Source: Globisporangium splendens (lineage: Eukaryota > Oomycota > Peronosporomycetes > Pythiales > Pythiaceae). Taken from it: a stretch of 64,000 nt of DNA. Positions 10,167 to 20,057 of the stretch are shown piece after piece; the stretch's first letter is position 1; the number at the start of each line of letters is the position of its first letter. Location of the stretch: contig VFIW01000087.1 of NCBI GenBank assembly GCA_006386115.1, positions 124,001-188,000 of the forward strand, given 5' to 3'. Below the pieces are notes generated by a model. That model was not told the origin of the DNA, searched no databases, and was given only the letters and a program-made list of their open reading frames with translations. The translations under genes were made by a program, and so were the position numbers.

Positions 10167-10956
10167 TTAGCTGCCGCACAACTCGTAGAGTGATAGATAG
10201 GCTGGCAGCAAAGCTCTGTTCACGCCACAAAGCACAGGAACAAACTCGATCGCCCCTTTTGTCTCGCGGTGCATCTCTTGCATTTCGAGATACAATTTTT
10301 CCACAGCTCGGTCCAACCCACCGATGTCATCAATCAAAAGTTGCATTAGCGCACCATTTATCGAACCATTTGCGAATGGTTCGAGACGTTCCTGTTGTTG
10401 ATAGTCGGACGTGAGCTCAGCAGTCTGCACTTGGAACCGTCATTGTGGTGAACCAGCGAAGAAATCATTCACAGGACGGTAAATCGTCGCGGGTCAGATC
10501 ACAATTATCCAGCGCTTTGGTGTTCACGAGAGCCCCCAACGCGTCACAAAACAGCATCTCTGTACTACCTGCTCTGTGGTCAAGCTCCAGGAGACTGTCA
10601 GCGCACAGAATCGCACACTCACACATATCACCAAGCTTGGCTCCAGTCATTTCGGCCAACTTGGTCAGCACTTGGGTGTATTATTTCTTGTTCTTCAGCC
10701 CTTTCATCCTTGAAAATCTGTCGATGCGCCACAATTGGATGGCGTCCGTCAGATATAACCCACCGACTCCCCCGCATCGATCTCCGCGAGGAAACTGCTT
10801 CCACAAGCACGCAGAACAGCGTCAGTGTGCTTCCACTTTCCGGCGGTGCACTGTTCTCGGTCATTTGCGCCAGCGTTGTCCCCATTCTTGCCCAAAGACT
10901 CGGCAGTCGGTTCCTTCCCATTTGATGCTGACGATGAGAGAATCGAACCACCTTAC
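10167..10956 (-). pseudogene. fragment of unknown gene, possibly Crinkler/RHS-type NTPase
   Basis: Coding-like sequence on the minus strand without a recognisable start. Three segments can be joined: about 10956-10767 ending in AEIDAGESV, 10672-10473 (LTKLAEMTGAKLGDMCECA) and 10429-10167 (LLIDDIGGLDRAVEKLYLEM). The first junction is an ordinary GT-AG intron in frame; the second intron would be only 43 nt, which is short. No ATG precedes the first segment before a stop, and a dispersed repeat copy sits directly upstream, so the 5' end may be lost. The DIGG..RA.E.L phrase is reminiscent of the end of NTPase domains in oomycete Crinkler and trypanosome RHS proteins, but this is from memory of the pattern and is weak. 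It overlaps no other gene. Confidence 0.35.
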
Positions 10957-10960
10957 TAAA

Positions 10961-11038
10961 TATAAGGTGGGCCACACTGTTTTGACTCCAAACTTCAATG
11001 TCGAACATGACGGTTGGCGCGCGAGAATGCAGAATGAC
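10961..11038. repeat. dispersed ~78-bp repeat, copy 2 (inverted to copy 1)
   Basis: Reverse-complement match to 4060-4136, roughly 85% by eye. It encodes KVGHTVLTPNFNVEHDGWRA-like residues on the plus strand without the frame break of copy 1. It lies between the gene fragment at 10.2-10.95 kb and the first PLAC8-like gene. Confidence 0.7.
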
Positions 11039-11141
11039 AAGGAACGAGAATGCGGCATGGACCATGCTGCTGCTTCTGTATCAACGCGCGTTCATTGCGC
11101 GGTCCGCGCTGAAGAAGAGAAAAAGACGTTGAGCAGCTCAC

Positions 11142-12068
11142 ATGTGTCTGTTTCTGTGTTCGGGGGACCCCGTGGAGGGCGATGTGCGCAAGGATCGCGA
11201 CAACACCTACGCCGTCGGCATGATGGATGCGGCAGGTGCCGACCCGCTGTGTACGTATTTGATGGCATAGCTGCATCGCAATGGCGTTGTTGTATCTGAA
11301 CTTCATGGTATTTTATTGTTTCTACAGGCTGTATTAGCTCGTGTTTGTGTCCGTGCTGCGCGCAGATCTACATTCGACGCAAGGCGCTGCGCTATGACAT
11401 GCGGAACTACGCCTGCTGCCAAGGCTACATGGACGGCTTCGTGCCATGTTTGTATGCGGGCCAATGTGGCGAGCAATCGTGCCCAAACCTGTGCCTTTGC
11501 GTTGAGGCAAGAGCCGCCTCATCCGCATTGTTCTGCTGGTTTGAGCGGGATGCACTGATTTCAGTCAATATGACGTGATTGATGCAGGCGTTTGCATGCA
11601 ACGGCTGCGCCGTGTCGTCCACGCGGATGATGATCATGGATCGCTACAACCTGCGACCGGACGGATGGGACAACCGCATCATTGTGCGTACCATGCATTT
11701 TCTACTTGGACAGCTTCGTGTTGAAGCCAAACTAACGAAGAGCTCTTTTGCTTTGACTTGGTGACGCTAGCGCTTCAATAACTGCATCCAAATCGCGAGC
11801 ATCATCTGCACGTGCTTGGGGATCTGCATCCCAGGCGCGCAAGATTGCGCCGACACTATGCGCTGCATCGCGCAATGCACGTACTTGGTGACGGAAGGCT
11901 GCATGACGGTATGGACACCACATAAATGCATCTGTTGCTGTCTTGAACCTCACTCTTGTCTGTGTCCATTGGGTGAATATGCTGCACACATAGACGCAAA
12001 TCAACGTGGAGCTCAATAAGCGCGAATACTTTGGTGCGCCTGTGGATGAGTACATGGAGCGCGTCTAA
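11142..12068 (+). CDS. cysteine-rich PLAC8-like protein, copy 1
   Basis: Five exons: 11142-11250, 11328-11506, 11588-11683, 11771-11908 and 11994-12068; 198 residues. Its paralogue at 12420 has the same length and shares GDPVEGDVRKD, CPCCAQIYIRRKAL, CCQGYMDG, CAVSSTRM and the C-terminal INVELNKREYF block. Many Cys pairs (CLCPCC, CPNLCLC) suggest metal binding or membrane association; a hydrophobic Cys-rich stretch follows NNCIQ. I assign PLAC8-like only loosely: the Cys spacing is similar, but other Cys-rich families are possible. Intron 2 (11507-11587) uses a GC donor (GAG|GCAAGA) and is absent from copy 2, where the same site is continuous exon. Copies differ mainly by substitutions, and both look functional. 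A weak initiator-like TTCATTGCGC lies at 11091. Confidence 0.85.
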
Positions 12069-12144
12069 GCCTGTGATGCCATTGTGTTGCCCAAAGGATA
12101 ATCAACTCGTTTCCATTTTGATGTTGATGATGGCTGGCTGGCTG

Positions 12145-12172
12145 GAGTTTGTGTGTGTGTGTGTGTGTGTTT
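12145..12172. repeat. (GT)n microsatellite
   Basis: Uninterrupted GT run between the two PLAC8-like genes, in the 3' flank of copy 1. Confidence 0.9.
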
Positions 12173-12366
12173 ATTTTCTCTTGCTTTCCTTGAACATTCG
12201 CAGGCGTTTATTATAGAGAAGAACAAAAGAATAAAATAAAAAAAGACATGCACTAAGTGGTTTATCCGGATACTGTACAGACGACAAGGCGGCACATGTT
12301 TTTTTGCGACATTATTGTCGGCACTGGCGAGTGAGAGTGCGATATGCGCGGTGGGTGCAACCATTC

Positions 12367-12382
12367 GCTCATTTCCGCATTT
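12367..12382 (+). promoter_or_regulatory. oomycete Inr+FPR core promoter
   Basis: GCTCATTTCCGCATTT is a full match to the oomycete initiator plus flanking promoter region consensus, 38 bases upstream of the ATG of PLAC8-like copy 2. Confidence 0.75.
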
Positions 12383-12419
12383 GCCGACTTGGGAAGAAGA
12401 CAAGAGAAGAAGCGAAGCG

Positions 12420-13236
12420 ATGTGCCTGTGTTTCTGCTCGGGCGACCCTGTCGAAGGCGATGTGCGCAAGGACTTCAGCAACGACTTTGCCATCGGCATG
12501 ATGGACGCGCCGGCTGCCGATCCGCTCTGTAAGCACCATAATGCTACCATTTTTCTATAGCATGTGTATTTCTCACGCAATGAACTGTACGCTGTACAGG
12601 CTGCCTCGGATCGTGCTTTTGCCCGTGCTGTGCGCAGATCTATATTCGGCGCAAGGCGCTGCATGGCGACATGACCAGGTACACGTGCTGCCAAGGCTAC
12701 ATGGACGGCATCGTGCCTTGCTTCAAGTCGGGCCAGTGCGGCGAGTCGACGTTCCCGAACTTGTGCCTCTGCATGGAGTCGTTCTGCTGCAACGGCTGCG
12801 CCGTGTCGTCGACGCGCATGCTGGTGATGGATCGCCACAACCTGCGCTCGGACAAGTGGGACAATCGCATCATCGTGCGTATACTATCTTTTGCTCTTGT
12901 CCATTGCCGCACAAGAGATAATAACCGCTTTGTGCTTTTCGATAATAGCGGTGCAACAACTGCATCCAACTCCTCAGCGTCATCTGCAGCTGCTTGAGCA
13001 TTTGCATCCCAGAGATGAACGACTGCGCGGACGCCATGAGCTGCATTGCGCAATGCACGTACGCCGCTACACAAGGTTGCATGACGGTGAGAAGAATGAA
13101 AAACGAAAGCGGTGGTGCTCATACTTGTTGTGAATACTGAAGTCTCTCACTGTTGTGATAGGCTCAAATCAACGTGGAGCTCAACAAGCGCGAGTACTTT
13201 GACGCGCCGGTGAACGAGGCCATGGAGCGCGTCTAA
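12420..13236 (+). CDS. cysteine-rich PLAC8-like protein, copy 2
   Basis: Four exons: 12420-12528, 12600-12874, 12949-13086 and 13162-13236; 198 residues, same length as copy 1. First exon sizes (109), penultimate (138) and last (75) are identical to copy 1, so this is a tandem duplication that kept intron positions. The copy 1 GC-AG intron is missing: LCMESFCCNGC is encoded without a break. The protein has the same Cys clusters (CFCPCCAQIY, CCQGYMDG, CLCMESFCC). It has the best core promoter match in the window. Role unknown; PLAC8-family proteins elsewhere are linked to cell size, metal handling and membranes, but that should not be transferred without evidence. Confidence 0.87.
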
Positions 13237-14261
13237 GGGAACGAGGTTCCTTTTCACATGTGTGTGTGTTGACACTGCTGACTTCTGCCCATCCACTGCT
13301 TCCTCCACCACCAGCGTAATCACGTGCATGTGTGAAAAATGCAGAAAGTCGCAAAAGTGTTTGCCCCAGTTTGCCCCGTGTTGTCCCATTGCAAGATGTG
13401 GAAAGTCATGTAGGTTTTGCCCGTTCTATCCCGCTTGATCCACTCGCTTCGTCTTCGTTCCGCCGTTCGCTCCTCACATCGTTGGCCATTCGACGGAAAG
13501 CTTGGAGCTATTGTGTACCCACTTCGTTTGTGTCTCATTTGGATCATAGAGTGCGAAGGTTCGTGCTTTTGCCATTTCCACTGTGTCGGCACTTTTCACG
13601 ACTCGCAGCGAATTTATGTTTTGTGGACAATGCAACGTCATGCCTCGTGTCACTGGCACCTCTTACTGATAAAGCTAGCAAGTCCCACGATTCTGTCGAC
13701 GTCGAGTAGGCTTCTGGGATCGGAACGGTCCAGGCACACTCAGCACTAGTCTTCCATGTAGGATGGTGCCATTGCATCTTTAGGCGTCAAGGTGCAGGTA
13801 ATAAGGCTACTGTCCAACCACCTTCATGAGAAATTTACCAAGAGGGACGCTTTATAACCTCGACAAGTGTTGCTTTCAGCAACGTGTGGAATCATCTCAC
13901 GCTCGCACAATTTTGTTGGAGGAAGGGTCCACCAAAAAGACGCGGGACAAATCGGGGCAACGATGACACTCTCGGCAAGTTTTGGTAGGTGAACCCAGAT
14001 GTCGCCCTTCCCTTTGACCCATTTCCTCCCACATCATCTCGAATTGACCCACCCATTCTTCTCTTTCCCAATTATCCCATGCTCCCTCGAGCCTCGAGTA
14101 CACCGACCATCTCTTTATCCGTCAGTTCGAACACCTCACATTTGTGCATATAAGAGCAATGCAATAAAACCTCGACTTTGGGTCCTTGGGTGGAAACACA
14201 CAATGGCGCTTACCCCCATTCTAATTGGATCGTCGCGAGCGCAATAGGACAGATAGGCAAC
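13237..14261. other. intergenic between PLAC8-like pair and SF3A1
   Basis: About 1 kb without a supported gene. Short ORFs on both strands have no recognisable motif. A possible initiator CCCATTCTAATTGG lies at 14213-14226, 36 bases before the SF3A1 ATG; it favours the ATG at 14262 over an in-frame one at 14202 or further upstream. Confidence 0.5.
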
Positions 14262-16642
14262 ATGGCGGACGGCGACGCGAACGCGAATGGCGCGACGGCC
14301 ACGGCGCAGGGCCGAGTGACGGGCCTCATCGTGCCGCCGCCGGACATCCGCGCCGTGGTGGACAAGACGGCGCAGTTCGTGGCGCGCAACGGTCGCAGCT
14401 TCGAGCGCAAGATCGCCGGCGAGACGGTCTCGGCCAAGTTCTCGTTCCTGAAGTCGTCGGACCCGTACCACGCGTACTACGAGCACAAGGTGAGCGAGTG
14501 GATCGAGCAGAACTCGCAGGAGGCAGAGAAGCCTGCAGCAGCGCAGGTAGAAGCACAGGCAGCAGAGCCAGAGGCGCCAGCAGCGGCAGCTAGTGCTCCA
14601 GAGGCGCCAGCGGCAGCAGAAACAGCAGCTGACGAACCCGCTGCAGACGCCAATGCGTCAGTCGTCGTGGAGAAGAAAGCGGTGGAGACGGTGACGGCGA
14701 AGGTCGCGAAGAAGCTGAAAGATAAGGCGCTGACGCCTCCCGAGCCGGAGAAATTCAAGATCAAACACCCGCAGCTCAGCGCGCTGGACCAGGAAATCAT
14801 GTACCTGACGGCACAGTACACGGCATTGAGCGGGAAAACGTTTCTGGCGGGACTCGCGACGCGTGAGCAGCGGAACCCGCAGTTCGATTTCCTGAAGCCC
14901 ACGCACGCACTCTTTGCGTACTTCACGGCGCTTGTGGAGAGCTACACGCAGGTGCTCGCGCCGACGAGGCAGAACGACGAGCAGCAGCAGCAGATGAAGC
15001 GGATAGAAGAAGGCATGGACCGAATGAAGGTGCTCGACCGGTGCGTGCACAACCTCGAGTGGGTGCGCACGGAGCAGGAGCGCAAGGACGCGGAGGCCGC
15101 CGAGAGCGACGCCGAGCGGCTCGCGCTCGCGCAGATCGACTGGCACGACTTTGTGGTGGTCGAGACGATCACGCTCGATGACGCCGAGGAAGAGGAAGCC
15201 GCGGCGGCAGCAGCAGCAGCAGCTCAGGTTGAGGCCGACAAGGGATCGGATGACGACATGGACATGGACGAGGATTCCGACAACGACGATGCCGATGCCG
15301 CGAAGCCAGAGATCAAGGTCGTCGAGGATTACGTGCCGCTTGCGTCGTCATCGACTGCCGCGACCTCGCAGCCGCTTCTGACGGTCGATGGTAAAACCGT
15401 GAGTTCGGCCGAAGCCAACGAGCACATGCGCATCCTGCTCATGAATCCGAAATGGCGGGAGGAAACGCAGCGTCATCTAGAAAAGCAAAAGGAGAGCTCC
15501 TACGCTGCAGGCACTGCGATCGCCGACTCGCTTCGACGGTTCGCGACGAAAAGAGCGGATATTTTTGCGTCATCAGCGGAAGAAGAAGCACGGTTGCTGC
15601 AGGCGACGTCGACGCCTGCGCCAGGCGCTGCCGCATTTGTTCCTCAGCAGGACGAAATGGACGACGACGGAGACGATGATGAACAGCAGCAGCAACAACC
15701 TGGACCGTCTGCAGCACCTGGAGCACCTGGAGCAGCTCCTGGTCCGTTCGGTCAGCCTCCAGCACAGTTCCAGGCGACAGGATACCCAGGCGCTCCAATG
15801 CAACATGGTCTCCCGCCTGGAGTTGGTCCTGGGATGGCGGGTCCACCAGGTACGATGGGACCTCCAGGGATGATGATGGGTGCTCCAGGTATGCGCGGAC
15901 CTCCTGGAGTCGGTGGTCCTCCAGGTGTAGCACGACCTCCTCCAGGTGTGATGATGATGATGGGACCACCAGGAGTGAACGGCATGCCTCCTGGACTCTC
16001 TGGTCCGCCTGGCGTCCCTCCTGGTGTTTCTGGTCCTCCAGGTGTCTCCATGCCGGGTCCTCCTGGAGCTCCAGGCACTGCTCCAGGTACATCAGCTCCG
16101 CAATCTACGGACGACTCGGAGCCTGCAGCTAAGCGACAACGTACCGACACGACGCCGACGTTACTCCCAGAAGCCGAATTTGCAGCACTGCATCCGGTAC
16201 GAACTGATCTAGCTTTTGTGTGTGTTGTGTTTATGTTATGCTAATGCTTTGCGACTTTGCTACGGAATAAACAGGGAACAGTGCGATTAGTGATCAATGT
16301 GCCCCAGGAGCCCGAACATTCGCAGTGGAAGCTCGAGGGACAGACGCTGAGTATCGAAGTGGACATCAAGGACAACATCCGCACAGTAAAGGAAAAGATC
16401 ATGGTACGCAGACCTGTGCACCTGACGGTAGCTTTCATAGACAAAGGCTTGCATTCATTGTTTATGGCTAACCTACATTTCTGTGTTTTACGCAGAGCGA
16501 GCTCAACGGCATGCCAGTCAACAAGCAGCAGCTCAAGATCCCCGTGGGCTTCTTGAAGGACACGCTCACGTGCGCGCACTACAACTTTGTCAACGGGACG
16601 CCACTGGAGCTGAGTGTGCGCCAGCGTGGCGGACGACGCTAA
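14262..16642 (+). CDS. SF3A1: splicing factor 3A subunit 1 (SF3A1/PRP21)
   Basis: Exons 14262-16196, 16275-16403 and 16496-16642; 736 residues (human 793). Two SURP modules: IRAVVDKTAQFVARNG...SDPYHAYYEHKV near residues 30-85 and LDQEIMYLTAQYTALSG...KPTHALFAYFTALV near 175-230. A PRP21 core follows with HDFVVVETI, then an acidic stretch, VNEH-like EANEHMRILLMNPKW, a long Pro/Gly/Met region of PPG(V/M) repeats and a C-terminal ubiquitin-like domain (GTVRLVINVPQ ... NFVNGTPLELSVRQRGGRR). The basic RGGRR end parallels the RNA-contacting tail of human SF3A1. It acts in the U2 snRNP at branch-site recognition in the nucleus. The ORF continues upstream to 14178 but MADGD at 14262 is the natural start. 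Confidence 0.94.
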
Positions 16643-16781
16643 GTATACGATACACAATCGCAAAGGGTACGCTACAGCGCAACACTATAAACAAATACAA
16701 CCATGCAAGTCCAGGTAACTCTTTCTCTCTCTGTTTGTCTTACACTTGAATGCCGTTGGTTTATCCACTTGGGCAGCCAGC

Positions 16782-17826
16782 CTACTTTGCACCGGCAGCC
16801 TCGAGCTTCTCCTCCTTGGCGTCGATCTCCTCGGCGCACTTGACCATGTACTGGAGCTCCACGGCGTGCTTCTTGGTCGCGTCCAGATCCTGCTGCTTGT
16901 CGTAGACCTGCCCGAGTTTGGCGATGATCGCGTCGATCTGCTCCGAGATCTGCTTGCGCAGCGTGTTGAGCGCCTCGATCGTCTCTGCCTCGTCGATCTC
17001 CTCTCTGTCAACAAAATAACAATTACCCCAAGAATGCGTCAACCAAATGCGAACTTTGAGATTGCATAAAGCGAGGCGAACGTACCTGATCTCCATGGTC
17101 TGCATGAGCAATTGCGGGTCGACGGCCGTGCTCGCAGATTCGCCAAGCGCATCAATGCCATGCAACGCCAGCTACACACACATGCAAACATACACACAGA
17201 CGTCATTTAGCAGGCTACAATAAAGAAACGGAATGGCTTTGCGCAGGTGTTGTTACCAGGTACTTGACGCGCGTGTTGGGTGTCTTGAGCATGTTGTAGG
17301 CGTCGTTGATCACAGCAGCATTCACGGCCGACAACTCTCTCTCAAACTCGGATTTGGAGCCGTAGAGGTCTGGGTGCAGACGCTTCTGCAGGTTCCAGTA
17401 CGTTTGCTCGATCTTGCGCTGCTCCAGCGTAAAGTTTTTGGGACTATGAACAAACCGCATTAACAAGCATACACGCGACGGTCAGACAGCGAAATACAAG
17501 CACATATATAAACGAGCCAAGTCGTACATTTTGAACATCTCAAAGTAGTCGCAGTGGTTGTCTTTGTTCAGTGGCTGGATCGTACCGCAGCTCTTGCAGA
17601 AAAACGAGCAGCAGTCGGTCGCATGGTGGCAATTCCAGCAGTCCTCTGGCAAACACACTTGCTTAGCTCTTGCTTTACTCACATACACTCTTTGCAATAA
17701 ATACAACCGCGCGCATGCAGGGCGCTACGTACTTCCTTTGTGCGCGGCCTGCGCCATGTGCCGCACGCCGTGGATGCGGCCGCGCGTCGCCTGCTGCGCG
17801 TGCACGAGGAGCGCTCTCCGCAGCAT
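16782..17826 (-). CDS. HSCB: mitochondrial Fe-S co-chaperone HSC20/HscB
   Basis: Five exons on the minus strand: 17826-17733, 17645-17528, 17443-17257, 17171-17086 and 17004-16782; 235 residues, the same as human HSC20. Exon 1 encodes an amphipathic presequence (MLRRALLVHAQQATRGR) rich in Arg and without acid, typical of mitochondrial import. Exon 2 has two CxxC pairs (CWNCHHATDC, CKSCG) as in the eukaryotic zinc-binding N-terminus. The J domain carries HPD in KRLHPDLYG, and the C-terminal helical domain (YMVKCAEEIDAKEEKL) binds the scaffold ISU. The protein delivers ISU to HSP70 for Fe-S cluster transfer. Exon phases (1, 2, 0, 2) close perfectly, which supports this model. An initiator-like TCATTGCGACAATG lies upstream. 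Confidence 0.93.
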
Positions 17827-18179
17827 CTTCGTTTATTTCGTGCTTCGCGCTTGTTCACTGGCGAAATGGTCCCGTCAACGTGAAACGCCATCATTGTCGC
17901 AATGATTACCTTCGTGCAACATTGTTCAGAGCAGAATGGTGGTCATTTGTGCATGGCATGCGCCTTTTTTAGAGTAAGGTACTCGCTTGATACCGGTAGA
18001 CGACTGCAAACATCAAGTATAATATACCGGCGACTAGCGGTATATTCACACCACTGAAACAATAGAAGACAGTGAACTCGGTTGAATGCCGATGCCAAAT
18101 CATATCATTATTGTTACTGTTCACGTTGCAGCTTTTCGTGAAGGAGATTTTCTGATTATCGTCACTCAGGACCATTTTG
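17827..18179. other. intergenic, contains ATACCG inverted repeat
   Basis: Stretch between HSC20 (start) and the BAR gene (end). It holds a perfect 9-base inverted repeat, AATATACCG at 18021-18029 and CGGTATATT at 18038-18046, plus an ATACCGGTA palindrome near 17990. No gene seen. Confidence 0.55.
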
Positions 18180-19613
18180 TCATCCGCTGGAGCGCCAACG
18201 CGACTGCTTCACTGGCTGCACCTTTGGACGCGACAACTGGATCGTCTTGAGCTTCTCAGCAAGCTCGTCCTCCGAAATGTCTTCTGTCTGCGGATCTTTT
18301 GCATCTGATGGATTCACGCCAGCCACTGCACCTCTGTTCTCTGTCTCTGGTGCCGTCGCAATTGCTGATACTGGTGGTGGTAATGGCAGTGGTGCTAATG
18401 CATTTGCTGACAATGGAGCAGGAACGACGAGCGCTCCAGGCGGACTGGGAAGTGGGTCCAGGCTGTAATTGTGATACGCTTCAGGAGAGATTTCCTGTGC
18501 GTCGCTGTAATCCGTCTCGGCAGCAGGCGCGGCTGGGAGCTCCTTCAAGGTGTACTTGTTTAGTTCTTTCTCCACCATGGTCTTGAAGATCTATATACAT
18601 CATGACCGCGATAAGACGGAGCTCTTCGAATTCAACACGAGGGACTGCATAGAAAAAGTACCGACCTGCTCCGTTTTCGCGTCCAGTGCTGCACGATCCA
18701 CCTCTTCGGCGATAACGAAATCCGTGGCTTCAGCATTCTTTGCGTAAAAGCCGTTCATGACCTGACGCACCATTTCCAATTCACCATTGAGCATTGTGTC
18801 ACGCTCGCTCTCGTACTTTGCAAACACGCGGTAGAGATCCAATGTGACCGCTTGCAACATCTCGCGGGATTTTTGCAGCTTGAACTCGTTGCGCTCAATG
18901 CGTTGAGAGCTGCTCGCAGGAGCGGCTCGCTCTTTGAGCTTGCTGAGCTTCTTCTTGTAGCAGTCGAAATCGAGTTTTACGCGCTTCCGGTGGTCAATTT
19001 GCGATTTCACTGACTTCATGGCGTTGATGTGAATGTCTAGGAAACGAAGCGCGCCAGAGGACTTCATCCTGCGAAGAAGACATTACGAGTATTCAAGTTT
19101 CGATCCAACGGTAAACAACGAGAGCGTCACTGCACCGCATTAAAGAAATGGCTCTTCGCTTCCTTGGTCTCGTTGATCGCGCACATTGCGTGGCGGAATT
19201 TCTCTGCATCAGCTCCTCTGCCGACAGCGTCGACACTCACAACACACCACACATCGGCACCGAGACTCGCACACGCCGAGCAGTACAGCGGGAGCGCAGT
19301 GATCCGATAATGCTCCAGGCTTTTCCGAATATCGAGCAGTTTCTGAAGCAGACCCAAAAAGCTCTGCTCATACTGCTCGTAGTCGTCGTCAGGAGATGCC
19401 AGATTCTTCTTGTCACCATTGCATTTTAAGCAAAAACAAAAAACAAATCAGCATTTTTCACCCAGGCAAGATACCCACCTGCCAACAACGCCAGGACTTT
19501 TCCATTACCTTTCCAAAACTGCTCAGCAACTGATATTGCAGCTTGCGTTTCTGCATCTGCCAGCTCAGGCGCTTGTTTTTGAGCGTCCCACTCGAGCGCT
19601 TCTCGTCCTTCAT
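18180..19613 (-). CDS. BAR-domain membrane-curvature protein
   Basis: Four exons: 19613-19509, 19408-19131, 19068-18666 and 18590-18180; 398 residues. The first ~260 residues form a BAR-like helical region: KNKRLSWQMQKRK, DDDYEQYEQSFLGLLQKLLDIRK, KSQIDHRKRVKLDFDCYKKKLSKLK and FKLQKSREMLQAVTLDLYRVFAKYE are typical of amphiphysin-type BAR helices. The C-terminal ~130 residues are Pro/Ala rich and look disordered, ending in an acidic DELAEKLKTIQL motif. It probably binds curved membranes in endocytosis or trafficking. The start at 19613 was chosen because upstream frames do not splice in; an ORF at 19638-19859 reading MERKSAG... is in another frame and was left out. Exon 2 could start three bases later (19405). 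Confidence 0.83.
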
Positions 19614-20057
19614 GTCGGTCCGCGCGAATGGCTACACTCAATATCGGGGTCTTGGTGTCAATTGCACTCCAGGTGGAGCTTCTTCGGGGTCAACCAGTCT
19701 GTGTCTTGGCGCGCTCTGCTTGCTGCCATTGCCCACAAGCTCCTGGTGCTGCTGCTGCATGACCTCCTCATAAGTATTCATAGGCTCCGAGACAAGAAGA
19801 TAAGACTGACTCGCAAAAAAAGGCAAGATACTTTTTCGACCAGCACTCTTCCTTTCCATAGCTTAATACCCTGTTGTATATGATCACATGTTTGCATGAT
19901 GCATCTGACTCCAAACCCTCTCGTATTTGATCTCACCGTCAAACCATTTGTACCGCACAAAAAAACAAAGCGAAAAGAAAAAAATGACTTGGCGTTTGTA
20001 TGCGAGCAGCTCAAACAGGGCGGTCAAAAAGGCAAGAAGCAACCAAGACGGGGAAGG

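Noticed and set aside
10861..11065. Minus ORFs through the dispersed repeat as a gene
   Set aside because: They arise from the repeat and read different frames in the two copies.
19638..19859. Minus ORF MERKSAG... upstream of the BAR gene as N-terminal exon
   Set aside because: It ends with a stop and no splice brings it in frame with MKDEKRSSG.
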